Positions 46,465 through 54,349 of a stretch of DNA of 64,000 bases are shown piece after piece; the stretch's first letter is position 1, and every line of letters begins with the position of its first letter. This stretch comes from an uncultured Arenicella sp. GTDB lineage: Bacteria > Pseudomonadota > Gammaproteobacteria > Arenicellales > Arenicellaceae. Below the pieces are notes generated by a model. It searched no databases. It saw only the letters and a program-made list of their open reading frames with translations, and was not told the DNA's origin. A program made the position numbers and the translations under genes. Where the stretch lies: the NCBI GenBank assembly GCA_947499305.1, contig CANMNN010000018.1:22775-86774 (forward strand), read 5' to 3'.

Positions 46465-46790
46465 TTAAAAATGATGCTCAACTGAATCGCTTAGTATAGA
46501 TATCAATTCGTTGTCCATGAACCGATATTCATCAGGAATATCCAAAATTAATATATTTTTGTATTCAAGCACACGTGCAAACTTGGCGAATAACCTTTGT
46601 TTATGTTTTTTCTCCATAACAAAGATATGAGATGCCCATTGGATATCTCTAAGCGATACGGTTCTATTGGCATTCGGACTAGTGCCCGCAGATCGAACAC
46701 TAAGCCTCTTTGTGCATATATCTTTTCCGCGGTCGGGCTTCTCCATTGGTTCCGGCTACAGATGAATAGCAAATGTTTTTCATTACTCAT
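46465..46790 (-). pseudogene. frameshifted low-molecular-weight phosphatase-like gene (COG4551-like)
   Basis: Two overlapping frames together make one protein of about 107 residues. The first (from 46790) has the P-loop FICSRNQWRSPTAEKIYAQRG. The second carries the continuation LSVRSAGTSPNA, FVMEKKHKQRLFAKF and LDIPDEYRFMD up to the stop at 46465. The break is a -1 shift near 46704-46712, best explained by loss of one base. No slippery heptamer is evident there. The family resembles small tyrosine phosphatases with the loop C-x3-N-x2-R-S. Confidence 0.8.
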
Positions 46791-47066
46791 ATGCTAATTC
46801 CTCGTTTTTTCTGCACCAGTGCTCAGAGCCTATTTATTTAGCTCCGAACAATTTCTCGACCAAAATAAACTAATTTGCACCTCTTTTAAGGTCTCAAAAC
46901 TTCATCACAGCCCATTGAATTGATCTTGTTTAGTCTATTCTCGAATCTTCTCCAAGCACTTGTTCTTTCATTATTCATCTCTGAACTCTCTTAGTTTAAC
47001 AGGTTCAGTAGCCGCAATAATACGCCGAGAGCAGCGATTGTATAGGATTAGGGTCTTTTGTGCACT
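46791..47066. other. gene-free stretch in the array
   Basis: No credible coding frame on either strand. It contains AT-rich sequence and no recognisable attC core until 47067. It may be decayed cassette material. Confidence 0.35.
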
Positions 47067-47131
47067 TAACGCCCTTTAAACAGGCGCGCTGAAATCGATT
47101 GCCAAGGGATCAGCTTTTTGAAGGAGTGATG
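47067..47131 (-). repeat. degenerate attC site
   Basis: The left end taacgccctttaaacaggcgcgc is well preserved and ctttttgaaggagtgatg at the right corresponds to the L-R end. The inner arms have lost most symmetry. Confidence 0.6.
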
Positions 47132-47141
47132 CTGGACAAGC

Positions 47142-47525
47142 TCATTTTAGCTTTTTAAGCAGGCCTTTATCTATTTGATATGTCACGAGCCCAACACAGC
47201 CTTCTAATTGATAATAGACAGAAAGTTGCATAAGCGGATGTGGTTTTGAAAAAAACAATAACGAAGATGCTTTGTCTCCAGACTCTTCTAAAGCCAAATT
47301 AGACACAATATAGTCATCTCCACTTTGGATCTTTAAGCTAGCCCGGCTAATTCTATGACTCTCATAGTTCGGGAAGTTTAGGTCATATATGCACTCGTTC
47401 AGCTCACATGAAGGAACCCCGATCTCATCTGTTTCAAGATCAAAATGGCAAATAGTTTCTTCGGACCTAGCCAAGCTTGTGGCCGAAAACAACAAAAACA
47501 AAATAAGTGTTAGTTTCATGTGCAT
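47142..47525 (-). CDS. small secreted protein, unknown (cassette gene)
   Basis: About 127 residues with a Sec signal (LTLILFLLFSATSLARSEE). The mature part has four Cys (ICHFD, PSCELNECIYD, EGCVG) and alternating short strands. The start is 47525 or the second Met. Thirteen bases separate it from the upstream membrane-protein gene without an attC between them, so the two seem to share one cassette. Confidence 0.6.
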   Translation of the reverse strand: MHMKLTLILFLLFSATSLARSEETICHFDLETDEIGVPSCELNECIYDLNFPNYESHRISRASLKIQSGDDYIVSNLALEESGDKASSLLFFSKPHPLMQLSVYYQLEGCVGLVTYQIDKGLLKKLK

Positions 47526-47538
47526 CGAATATTTGATG

Positions 47539-48000
47539 TTAGCTATACCGCTTTAAAAACCTATCGATGCGCCTTTTGTTTTCTTGTTGTAACAATGATG
47601 GATACAGATTTAGTAAAAAATTAGCCGCCATGATTATTGCGGCAAATAAATAGAGGCCATTAACTATTTTCACTGCAACGAAAATGATTACAAAAAGAAA
47701 ACCGATTAGGTGGTTTAATTCTGCAAAGGTCATCTCCTCTCGTAGTTCCTCGATATCTTTTAACTTAATTCTCTTTCCCAACTTAAGCTTAGGATTGAAA
47801 TACTTAAAAGGTGTATTTTTCACTATCCACTTAAAAAGACTCAAACCTATCCACTTGTTCAAGTTCTTACTTTCTATCAAATTAAAACCAGATGCTCTCT
47901 CATAAAGCCTCGTTTTTTTAAAGACGATATTAATCACAATACCTACCATCCAAGAAATGATTGTTATCGATACGCCAAACTTAATATATAGAATTATCAT
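47539..48000 (-). CDS. small membrane protein, unknown (cassette gene)
   Basis: 153 residues with one N-terminal helix and one or two C-terminal helices (IGFLFVIIFVAVKIVNGLYLFAAIIMAANFLL), and a basic central region (PKLKLGKRIKLKDIEELREEM). No family recognised. It probably forms a two-gene cassette with the secreted-protein gene downstream. Confidence 0.6.
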   Translation of the reverse strand: MIILYIKFGVSITIISWMVGIVINIVFKKTRLYERASGFNLIESKNLNKWIGLSLFKWIVKNTPFKYFNPKLKLGKRIKLKDIEELREEMTFAELNHLIGFLFVIIFVAVKIVNGLYLFAAIIMAANFLLNLYPSLLQQENKRRIDRFLKRYS

Positions 48001-48085
48001 TGTTTCAGAATAAATCTAAAGTCTTACAGGGGATGTCGTGTTTTCCACCGCGTAAAAGCGTTGAAATGGGCACGTCATTCTTTGG

Positions 48086-48382
48086 CTATACCTGATAATC
48101 AAAAACAATAATATCGTCTAATAACGGTAAAAAGACTTCTTTAAGAGAGTCGTGCTCTGGATGTGGGAGATAATTCTGCCGCCCTTGTTCATTTTCAAAG
48201 CTCATAAGAACCGCGTGTGTGAAACCCTCATTTTTACCTTCTGGGCTATCATTCAAACCCCACTCTACAGATTCAACACCCTTCACTTTTTCAGGCATCT
48301 TTTCGAAAAGGTTCTTTACGTTTTCAATTTCCGAGCTCTGAACTGAGCTTCTAAATTTTATAAGTAGCATGTGTCTAATCAT
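48086..48382 (-). CDS. Dabb (stress-responsive A/B barrel) protein (cassette gene)
   Basis: 98 residues. The start IRHMLLIKFRSSVQ, the middle GVESVEWGLNDSPEGKNEGFTHAVLMSFENEQGRQNYLPHPEH and the end IIVFDYQV are the Dabb pattern of dimeric ferredoxin-like barrels. Biochemical role is unknown in bacteria. Flanking attC sites are decayed; 48022-48080 may be one. Confidence 0.85.
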   Translation of the reverse strand: MIRHMLLIKFRSSVQSSEIENVKNLFEKMPEKVKGVESVEWGLNDSPEGKNEGFTHAVLMSFENEQGRQNYLPHPEHDSLKEVFLPLLDDIIVFDYQV

Positions 48383-48401
48383 CTGTTTTCTCTCGAGTAA
48401 T

Positions 48402-48447
48402 CAACGCACTTAAAACGCACACGCGTCTTTACCGGCGTTTACACATT
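48402..48447 (-). repeat. degenerate attC site
   Basis: caacgcacttaaaacgcacacgcgtctttaccggcg keeps the left core and one GC arm; the right end (cacatttgaa) is partly recognisable and overlaps the stop of the next gene. Confidence 0.45.
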
Positions 48448-48833
48448 TGAATTTTTTCACTGTCATTTAAGAAACACCTAACAAATAGCGCTGCAAGAAG
48501 TAGCACTACACCTATGATATCTATTTGCGCAACCTTTAGTAGCGCTGAGTTCGACTCTCCGACAAACCAAAATAGAATTAAGTAGCCTAACATTGATACC
48601 GCGGCCAGAACCATTGCGGCGATTTGATATTGAGGACTGAACACGGAATAAATCACAAAGCCGCCGATTAAGCCAAATAGTAATGCCCGGTGACGCAACA
48701 AAATAGCTAAATTATTATCACTAACACTCAAGCTATATGCTTGATTTACTGTATCTATCGAAAGAACACCTATTATGGGCAGGAAGTTAATTACACCAAC
48801 TATAAATAACAACGCTAAATAAATTTTATTCAT
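48429..48833 (-). CDS. four-helix membrane protein (cassette gene)
   Basis: 134 residues with four hydrophobic helices (IYLALLFIVGVINFLPIIGVL, ALLFGLIGGFVIYSVF, IAAMVLAAVSMLGYLILFWFV, IGVVLLLAALFVRCF). The phrase LLRHRALLFGLIGG is suggestive of DoxX/phosphopantetheine-associated small membrane families, but this is not certain. Confidence 0.65.
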   Translation of the reverse strand: MNKIYLALLFIVGVINFLPIIGVLSIDTVNQAYSLSVSDNNLAILLRHRALLFGLIGGFVIYSVFSPQYQIAAMVLAAVSMLGYLILFWFVGESNSALLKVAQIDIIGVVLLLAALFVRCFLNDSEKIQMCKRR

Positions 48834-48967
48834 TTGATAGATAGCTTAGTAGTAGAGTTAACGAGACGTACATCTTTTATAAAATTCGTTTCAAATACTT
48901 GTTCATTGACTTTGGGAGCGTACTCTAACAAATAACCTGCATTAAGTAGTTTTGAATATAAACGTGT

Positions 48968-49016
48968 CAAAGGCGTTTCCGTTCCATTAGCGACACATGG
49001 TTTTTGGGACTTGTTT
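48968..49016 (-). repeat. degenerate attC site
   Basis: aaaggcgtttccgttccattagcg and ggtttttgggacttgttt keep parts of both attC ends, with no clear inner hairpin. Confidence 0.4.
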
Positions 49017-49024
49017 GACTGAAT

Positions 49025-49321
49025 TTAATAAACCCTCCAATTAAATAGAAAAAACATCGAAACTATTACGAGTAATAACCAGTAAAAAAAGGAAACTAAA
49101 TCAGGAGACAACCCTAGTTTTGAATCTTTCGCTAGACTCTCAATGAGACCCCAACTTGCCAACCAAGCTACTAAGCTAGGAAACAGTATTGGTATAAGTA
49201 TTACGCCGATAACTGAAGAGGACAGTTCTAATTGGCCTTCAACACCTCGAATGAAAACAACGCTATTAACAACGCAGTATAGGACTAATGCATAGAGCTT
49301 ATTTCTAGATATATATATCAC
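49025..49321 (-). CDS. three-helix membrane protein (cassette gene)
   Basis: 98 residues, three helices (YALVLYCVVNSVVFIRGV, SSVIGVILIPILFPSLVAWLASWGLI, LVSFFYWLLLVIVSMFFLF). No family recognised. Lies between two attC sites. Confidence 0.6.
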   Translation of the reverse strand: MIYISRNKLYALVLYCVVNSVVFIRGVEGQLELSSSVIGVILIPILFPSLVAWLASWGLIESLAKDSKLGLSPDLVSFFYWLLLVIVSMFFLFNWRVY

Positions 49322-49329
49322 GACTGAAC

Positions 49330-49386
49330 TAACACCTTCAAAACAAACCCATAAGGCTTACCGCGCTATCGTTTTTCAGCTTGTTA
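49330..49386 (-). repeat. attC site (diverged, short)
   Basis: taacaccttcaaaac at the left and tatcgtttttcagcttgtta at the right; the inner part is shortened. Confidence 0.65.
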
Positions 49387-49398
49387 TGTTTCCTTAAA

Positions 49399-49755
49399 TC
49401 ACTCAATCTGTATTTCCGCTAAAAACTGCTTTGCTAAGCCCTGAGCAGATTTTCTTTGATGATTGTCTACATTTCCCCATTCCCGACAATACCAACAGAT
49501 TCGTTCTGCAATAGTGTCAGCGGAAGATTCCCCAAGCTTATCTCTCAATGAAAGTATTTGTGACCCCATTTCAATCAATTCTTCTGTCTGTTTATCCGTA
49601 TGGTTTTTCAATTCACGAAATGGATTGAAAGCTGATACGCAAAACACCAAGTCATTCTTTCCGCTAGCCGCAATCTGCAAATGAGGAATTAGATCTTTTT
49701 CAAGAGCATCTTCTAAAGAATCTAACCTTGAATATAATTTTGCTCGCGATACCAC
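49399..49755 (-). CDS. soluble helical protein, unknown (cassette gene)
   Basis: 118 residues, predicted mostly helical and acidic (LYSRLDSLEDALEKDLIPHLQIAA, QTEELIEMGSQILSLRDKLGE), with a Cys-Tyr-Cys segment ICWYCREWGN near the C-terminus. It might be an immunity-type or regulatory protein. No family recognised. Confidence 0.6.
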   Translation of the reverse strand: MVSRAKLYSRLDSLEDALEKDLIPHLQIAASGKNDLVFCVSAFNPFRELKNHTDKQTEELIEMGSQILSLRDKLGESSADTIAERICWYCREWGNVDNHQRKSAQGLAKQFLAEIQIE

Positions 49756-49773
49756 TAAGGAGATCCGTAAACA

Positions 49774-49848
49774 CAGCGCCTTTGCAAAGTACGCACTAAA
49801 AGCCTGTTCTCAACCGCCTGCTGCGCAGCGAACTTTAGTAGCCTGTTA
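49774..49848 (-). repeat. attC site (diverged)
   Basis: cagcgcctttgcaaagtacgc at the left and aactttagtagcctgtta at the right, with ctgcgcagcg in the centre as in the other TTTGCAAAG-type sites. Confidence 0.6.
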
Positions 49849-49879
49849 GTTAGAGGTAATAATCGCATATCCGATTTCA

Positions 49880-50290
49880 CTAAAAAAACAAAGTCACAAA
49901 TGCGATTGCAACTAATGAAACTGCAGAGGTTACTACACCTACCTTCTTTGAACGAATCCAGCCGCTTAAACCAATACTACTCAACAATGAAAATATACCG
50001 ATTAACAAGGCGAACGCACTTACAGCTCTAACAAAAGAGAGTGAAAACTGCTGATCAAAAACAGGTGAATCTGGCTGCAAACCGTTTAAAAAAGCAATAG
50101 AAGAAATCGTTGAAACGATGAAGCTACATGCCGAAATAGCCGATAAACAGACTATCCAATTGGTGATTCGCTTTGAAGTGCCAGCGACCAATATCGCGGC
50201 TAAAAAAGTCGCCGAGAAGCCCCCCAAAAATGCCGATAAAAGCACTAAATGCTCTGTTTGATTAATCAAAAAATCTTGGTTCATATTCAC
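49880..50290 (-). CDS. four-helix membrane protein (cassette gene)
   Basis: 136 residues with four helices (LVLLSAFLGGFSATFLAAILVAG, WIVCLSAISACSFIVSTISSIAFL, FVRAVSAFALLIGIFSLLSSIGL, VVTSAVSLVAIAFVTLFF). No family recognised; flanked by attC sites. Confidence 0.6.
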   Translation of the reverse strand: MNMNQDFLINQTEHLVLLSAFLGGFSATFLAAILVAGTSKRITNWIVCLSAISACSFIVSTISSIAFLNGLQPDSPVFDQQFSLSFVRAVSAFALLIGIFSLLSSIGLSGWIRSKKVGVVTSAVSLVAIAFVTLFF

Positions 50291-50303
50291 TCTTCTTCTA
50301 CCA

Positions 50304-50380
50304 TAGCGCCTTTAAAACGAGCGACGGACCTTATTTGGCGTCCGCGCGATTGTAAAACGCATTACGCTTTTAAGCTTGTG
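50304..50380 (-). repeat. attC site (diverged)
   Basis: Left core tagcgcctttaaaacgagcg is close to the intact sites; the right end attacgcttttaagcttgtg is altered in the last core bases. Confidence 0.65.
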
Positions 50381-50387
50381 CTCTGGT

Positions 50388-50654
50388 TTACCGGCCATAG
50401 TTTTGAACCGCATCTGAGAATAGGGCTTCAACAATCGTTTTGCTATTTGAGGTAATACCAGCTAAAGGCTCGTTGCTGTCATTATGAGCGATAAACCAAG
50501 CTCCTTCAGTACTTTTAATTTGATAATTATACGCAAAATCAATACCGTCTCGCGCACCAGAATTTTCAACAGCACGAATAAATTTAGACGAAAGCGCTTG
50601 GAATTCTGCTTGCTCATCGAAGGATAACTGCTTGTAAATCGTTGTACTTACCAT
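50388..50654 (-). CDS. small soluble protein, unknown (cassette gene)
   Basis: About 88 residues from the ATG at 50654. The frame is open to 50675 but that part runs into the attC. Mixed alpha/beta sequence (IYKQLSFDEQAEFQALSSKFIRAVEN, GAWFIAHNDSNEPLAGITS). No family recognised. Confidence 0.55.
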   Translation of the reverse strand: MVSTTIYKQLSFDEQAEFQALSSKFIRAVENSGARDGIDFAYNYQIKSTEGAWFIAHNDSNEPLAGITSNSKTIVEALFSDAVQNYGR

Positions 50655-50669
50655 GAATTGAAATGCACA

Positions 50670-50739
50670 TAACACCTTTGAAACGGGCGTAGAGTCCTTC
50701 CGCCGCCAGAGCCGTCGGCAGTGGCTTTTGAACTTGTTA
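50670..50739 (-). repeat. attC site
   Basis: taacacctttgaaacgggcg at the left, ggcttttgaacttgtta at the right, with CCGCCG/CGTCGG-like inner arms. Close to the intact type. Confidence 0.8.
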
Positions 50740-50747
50740 GGACCCAG

Positions 50748-51152
50748 CTATTCATACTCAGCCTGCCACACAGCACTTTCTTCTAACTTCGACAATTGAG
50801 TCTTTGAAAAATAGTATGAAACAAGAAAGTTGATTGGCGTTAAAGCTAAAAACAGTAGATCTGTAGTAAATATAAAATACAAGCCAATGACAAAGGTTAG
50901 CATACCAAATATTCCAGGTATCACTCTGTACTTAAACTCGAACGGTTTACCAATAAATTTCGCGCCAAAACCAACTGTAAAAGCAGGAACAAATAGGGTG
51001 ACAATCGGAATGCCACCAAGTAATGCAAAGATAATAAATACACCAAAACCTACCGAAAGACCTGCTAGGCTACCCACAGTTGTTAAAAGAAAGGACTGAC
51101 GCGAGATTATCTCTGCACGAATTCGCTTTGCTTCGTCTTTAATTAGTTTCAT
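50748..51152 (-). CDS. three- or four-helix membrane protein (cassette gene)
   Basis: 134 residues. A basic N-terminus (KDEAKRIRAEIISRQ) precedes helices FLLTTVGSLAGLSVGFGVFIIFALLGG, VTLFVPAFTVGFGAKFI, FGMLTFVIGLYFIF and LLFLALTPINFLVSYYF. No family recognised. Confidence 0.6.
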   Translation of the reverse strand: MKLIKDEAKRIRAEIISRQSFLLTTVGSLAGLSVGFGVFIIFALLGGIPIVTLFVPAFTVGFGAKFIGKPFEFKYRVIPGIFGMLTFVIGLYFIFTTDLLFLALTPINFLVSYYFSKTQLSKLEESAVWQAEYE

Positions 51153-51167
51153 GACTCTCTACAGTCA

Positions 51168-51226
51168 TAATGCCTTTCAAATAGGCGCGTCGTCTGCGGG
51201 ACAGACAAAACTATTTTTGAACTTAT
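51168..51226 (-). repeat. attC site (diverged)
   Basis: taatgcctttcaaataggcgcg at the left and actatttttgaacttatga at the right; the variable part is short. Confidence 0.65.
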
Positions 51227-51681
51227 GATGCGGCTGGACACGCAATACCTTTGCAAAATTCTTTTGATTTTGATTTTTCTATTTCGCAATTTTCAAACAA
51301 ACTTTGTTCAAGCCTTATAAGAAATGAATACATTTCCTGGATTGCATCCTTAGATGAGCTACAGTTAGAACATTCAAAACCATGGCGAAATTTAGCTTTA
51401 CCTGTATACGATTCTAAGAAATGGAAGTTACTCTCAATACCTCGATAATTGTATTCGAACCTGTGCAAAATATCTGCAGCATGCTCGTCCTCTCGACCTA
51501 ACAAGGAAGTATCATCTGATTTTGAGTACCGTAAAATCGATAAATCTTTAACGAACTTCGCCGATTCCATAATGCAGTCAGTAGGCGGATAAGATTCAAG
51601 ATAGTGTATACGCGTGACGCTTTTAGTTGAGCTGCAAGCCGCCAACAGAAGTAAAGATATATTTATTAAGAAGAGCTTCAT
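51223..51681 (-). CDS. lipoprotein, unknown (cassette gene)
   Basis: About 152 residues from the ATG at 51681, with a lipoprotein signal (LINISLLLLAAC). The mature part has seven or so Cys, with FECSNCSSSKD and FCKGIAC near the C-terminus, so it is probably disulphide-bonded. The upstream ATG at 51717 would encode part of the attC. No family recognised. Confidence 0.62.
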   Translation of the reverse strand: MKLFLINISLLLLAACSSTKSVTRIHYLESYPPTDCIMESAKFVKDLSILRYSKSDDTSLLGREDEHAADILHRFEYNYRGIESNFHFLESYTGKAKFRHGFECSNCSSSKDAIQEMYSFLIRLEQSLFENCEIEKSKSKEFCKGIACPAAS

Positions 51682-51696
51682 AAAAAAATTTACACA

Positions 51697-51778
51697 TAAC
51701 GCGCAGCAAATCGACATGTTGAATATGGATCACGCGCAGTGATTAAAACGAATTTAGCAAGTTTTGCAAAACCATTAG
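51697..51778 (-). repeat. attC site (second sequence type)
   Basis: taacgcgcagcaaatcg ... cacgcgcagtgattaaaacgaa ... gttttgcaaaaccatta parallels the distinct attC at 59132-59212, so two attC sub-types coexist in the array. Confidence 0.6.
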
Positions 51779-52155
51779 CTACCGGTTCTAGAAAGAATTT
51801 CATGGTTGCCGTTAGCTGCACCACAATAAAGACAGCGAATGGAGTTTACCGGTATCTTATGTGTGCAACTAGAACATTTTTCACCGCTTTCAACATGATC
51901 TACTCTGTTGTCGAGTTCGCCATCAGATAGATCAACTTCCTTGATGAATTTTTTTAGGTCATTATCAGTTAAACCGGTGTGAGCCTTAAGCATTTGCCAC
52001 ATTGCTAGAGTCACTAATTTTAGTTGCTCATGCCTTTGTTCTAGATCTTTCAGCGTGTATTTAGAATCAAGTGATCTGTCCGAAGCATGCTTTGCTTGAG
52101 TTGCGACTTTACTGATTTGGCCCTGCTGGAAGATTTCAAAAAATATATCAATCAT
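51775..52155 (-). CDS. zinc-ribbon protein, unknown (cassette gene)
   Basis: 126 residues. The N-terminal 85 are helical and acidic; the C-terminus has paired CxxC knuckles (KCSSCTHKI and RCLYCGAANG) that form a zinc ribbon. Its stop lies inside the right end of the attC. Probably a cytosolic nucleic-acid or protein-binding factor; function unknown. Confidence 0.65.
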   Translation of the reverse strand: MIDIFFEIFQQGQISKVATQAKHASDRSLDSKYTLKDLEQRHEQLKLVTLAMWQMLKAHTGLTDNDLKKFIKEVDLSDGELDNRVDHVESGEKCSSCTHKIPVNSIRCLYCGAANGNHEILSRTGS

Positions 52156-52174
52156 TTCACTTTAGTCATAGAGC

Positions 52175-52231
52175 TAACGCTGTTAAAACAGCAGCGGCGC
52201 CTGTACGGGCCACAGCCGCGCGTAGACGTTA
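52175..52231 (-). repeat. degenerate attC site (short)
   Basis: taacgctgttaaaacagcagcggcgcc at the left and cgcgcgtagacgtta at the right form complementary arms (GGCGCC, CAGC/GCTG). Confidence 0.5.
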
Positions 52232-52239
52232 CCGAGCGT

Positions 52240-52401
52240 TTAAGTATTCTTAAATTTGTCGAGTAGCTCATAAAATATATTTATTGATTCCTTATGATGT
52301 TCGGGCGTAACGCCTATATCAAAATTTATCCAGAGTACTTCCGCATGCGCCACGTCTAAAACGATAGCCAAAATCTTTCTAGACCAACCCGCAGAGGATT
52401 C
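52240..52401 (-). pseudogene. 5'-truncated gene remnant in a cassette
   Basis: An open stretch of about 53 codons with no start codon, closed upstream by a stop. It encodes ESSAGWSRKILAIVLDVAHA and ends IFYELLDKFKNT, which looks like the amphipathic C-terminal end of a real protein. No family recognised. It sits between attC relics. Confidence 0.35.
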
Positions 52402-52465
52402 TTAATATTAACCTGACACCTGGCCCGTACAAGCGAGAGAGTTTAGTGCCTTACGAATTGTAAAT

Positions 52466-52912
52466 TCATTCTACAGCGATACTATATGAAAAATACTCTG
52501 TGTCTTTTACGAAACCAATTTTCTCATAAAGAGCTTGGGCTGAAAAATTATCTTTAGCTGTACCTAAATCTACTCGAACCGAACCAGTCTTTTTAGCTAG
52601 TAGAATAGCGTTATTAATTAAACTATTCGCAAAACCTTGCTTACGGTGAGATGGAAGAACAAATAAATCGTTTAACACCAACACTTTCCCAAGAGAAACA
52701 GAGGAAAACGTATGATAGTTTAAAACGAAGCCAACAGGCTCATTGTCCAAACCATAAGCGATAAAAACACTCGCTTCATTATTTATTAGGCGCTTATTTA
52801 AATATTTTCTGTATTTATCTGGTGCCGATGGTTGCTTATAAAAAACCATGTACTGATCGAAAAGTTCAACCAAGTCATCCAACTCTTTAATTGAAATGTT
52901 TTTTATATTCAT
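52466..52912 (-). CDS. GNAT-family acetyltransferase (cassette gene)
   Basis: 148 residues, complete. VLVLNDLFVLPSHRKQGFANSLINNAI gives the acetyl-CoA loop (R-x-x-G-x-A), followed by VRVDLGTAKDNFSAQALYEKIGF. Substrate unknown. A relic at 52406-52458 may be its attC. Confidence 0.88.
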   Translation of the reverse strand: MNIKNISIKELDDLVELFDQYMVFYKQPSAPDKYRKYLNKRLINNEASVFIAYGLDNEPVGFVLNYHTFSSVSLGKVLVLNDLFVLPSHRKQGFANSLINNAILLAKKTGSVRVDLGTAKDNFSAQALYEKIGFVKDTEYFSYSIAVE

Positions 52913-52959
52913 AATATTCCTATGTTGTTCTAAAAAGCTACGCTGGCAATTTATACACC

Positions 52960-53020
52960 TATCGCGCTTAAAACGAACGCTTGGTTACCCTATTGACGTT
53001 TACGTTTCTAATTTTTTATA
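52960..53020 (-). repeat. degenerate attC site
   Basis: tatcgcgcttaaaacgaacgc at the left and tacgtttctaattttttata at the right recall the conserved ends. Weak. Confidence 0.4.
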
Positions 53021-53243
53021 GCCTGTCATTTAGAATGATCTCTTCAACAACTGACACGGAAAAGCCCTTGCTTTGCATGCAAGCAACTAGCTGTAAAATT
53101 GCCATTGCCTCTTTTTTCGGTTCTGGCACAAGGCTTTTAGTGCATTCATGTTCTGCATCCTCATGAATTACACCTTTTGAATTGAAATAAGGTTTCCATT
53201 GCACAGACAATAGTTGGGAGCCCTTTATATCCTTTTGGTGCAA
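53016..53243 (-). CDS. small soluble protein, unknown (cassette gene)
   Basis: 75 residues with two Cys and a helical C-terminal half (KKEAMAILQLVACMQSKGFSVSVVEEIILNDRL). It lies between two attC sites in the expected orientation. No family recognised; coding status moderately supported. Confidence 0.45.
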   Translation of the reverse strand: MHQKDIKGSQLLSVQWKPYFNSKGVIHEDAEHECTKSLVPEPKKEAMAILQLVACMQSKGFSVSVVEEIILNDRL

Positions 53244-53339
53244 CGTTTTTCTCGCCTCAGAATAACCTTAAAAATTCTTAGGTATGCAACCAGACATTAG
53301 AAAAATGGACAAAATTATTAGCTTGATCTTCATGGCCTA

Positions 53340-53414
53340 TAACGCCTTTAAGATGGTCCAAGGGTTTCCCTGCCGGCCGAGCCGCCTACGACGATTTCGT
53401 TTTTGAACTTGTTA
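53340..53414 (-). repeat. attC site (diverged arms)
   Basis: taacgcctttaagatggtcc at the left and gatttcgtttttgaacttgtta at the right are well kept; inner arms CCCTGCCGGC are changed. Confidence 0.75.
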
Positions 53415-53433
53415 ACTGTTTTTTGCGTATTAC

Positions 53434-53775
53434 TCAATGTTCTGTCCATTCAATTCCTGTATCCCAAGCTACCATGCAGTTAATACAATTTAAATAAAGA
53501 TTTTCACCAACAACCCTTTTGGTTTTCGTAACCTTCCTTTGACAGCTCGGACATTTAACTTTTCGATCTAAGATAAAAAGCGTAATAAGCCAAACAATAA
53601 AAAATAGGAATGCGAAAACAATAAAGTAGTCGTGCAAAAAGTGTTCTTTGTGAATATCAAAGATATGACCACTGAGTATTATCGTAGCCAATGTTATAGC
53701 TCCAATGAAAAAATAGACTCTAGAATCACGTTTATATGAAGGATGAAGTTTTATCTCAAATCTCTGATCAAGCAT
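53434..53775 (-). CDS. membrane protein with C-terminal zinc ribbon, paralogue A (cassette gene)
   Basis: About 113 residues from the ATG at 53775. Two helices (YFFIGAITLATIILSGHIF, YFIVFAFLFFIVWLITLFI) flank HKEHFLHDY, and the C-terminus has two CxxC knuckles (KCPSCQRK, LNCINCMVAWDTGIEW). It is clearly homologous to the cassette protein at 59609-59950 over its full length. The frame upstream to 53835 is attC-derived. Function unknown. Confidence 0.75.
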   Translation of the reverse strand: MLDQRFEIKLHPSYKRDSRVYFFIGAITLATIILSGHIFDIHKEHFLHDYFIVFAFLFFIVWLITLFILDRKVKCPSCQRKVTKTKRVVGENLYLNCINCMVAWDTGIEWTEH

Positions 53776-53778
53776 AGT

Positions 53779-53853
53779 TAACACCTTTAAAAGGTGCGCG
53801 CGAACAGCACGTCCGAGCGCACGCAGGGCGTGCATTCATCTTTGAATCTATTA
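53779..53853 (-). repeat. attC site (diverged)
   Basis: taacacctttaaaaggtgcgcgcg at the left and attcatctttgaatctatta at the right, with a GCACGCAGGGCGTGC inner hairpin. Confidence 0.7.
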
Positions 53854-54222
53854 TATTTCATTTTCGGTTTTCGATATGAAAACATTTAGACTTATATCTT
53901 TAGCAAGCTCTACACCACCTGGAGAACCATCTGAACCAAAGCTTTCAATTGTGAAGTTATCGTCACTCAGAGAATATTGATAAGGGTTACCCCATGGATC
54001 ATTTCTAATTTTTTTGATGAACGTTGGAGCAAGCTCATATAACTTACTTGGATAGCTGCCGTGATGCTTTTCAAATTCTTCGATTGCTAAATTGAATCTA
54101 TACAAATCGTGTTTAGCGCGTTTCTCAAACGTGTTACATGTGGTGCGAGAAAAGCTGGGATAAACTATTAGCAAACCAAAAAGTACACCAAGAACGCTAA
54201 CTATAATTATAAAATATTTCAA
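53851..54222 (-). CDS. GspG-like pseudopilin-domain protein (cassette gene)
   Basis: 123 residues: an N-terminal hydrophobic anchor, a long helix (FNLAIEEFEKHHGSYPSKLYEL) and the C-terminal pattern IRNDPWGNPYQYS ... ESFGSDGSPGG seen in type II secretion major pseudopilins (GspG). The usual prepilin-peptidase site (G-F-x-x-x-E) is absent, so it is probably not a processed pilin. Possibly a captured secretion-related domain. Confidence 0.72.
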   Translation of the reverse strand: MKYFIIIVSVLGVLFGLLIVYPSFSRTTCNTFEKRAKHDLYRFNLAIEEFEKHHGSYPSKLYELAPTFIKKIRNDPWGNPYQYSLSDDNFTIESFGSDGSPGGVELAKDISLNVFISKTENEI

Positions 54223-54254
54223 AATTCGGTACTTAAATCATAGTTGAGTAAATA

Positions 54255-54330
54255 TAGCGCCGGCAAAACAGGCGGCGACTCTTCCGCCACCCGAGCGCAC
54301 ACAGTGCGAGCATTCGTTTCTAACTTGTTA
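54255..54330 (-). repeat. attC site (diverged)
   Basis: tagcgccggcaaaacaggcggcg at the left, GCGCACACAGTGCGAGC hairpin in the centre and attcgtttctaacttgtta at the right. Confidence 0.75.
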
Positions 54331-54349
54331 TACTTCATTTCTGCTTCCA

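Noticed and set aside
46465..46746. 93-codon frame as an independent gene
   Set aside because: Its first residues are out of register with the family; it is the second half of the frameshifted phosphatase-like gene.
53851..54222. True type II secretion pseudopilin
   Set aside because: The C-terminal domain fits, but the prepilin-peptidase site is missing and no other secretion genes are adjacent, so it was called only GspG-like.
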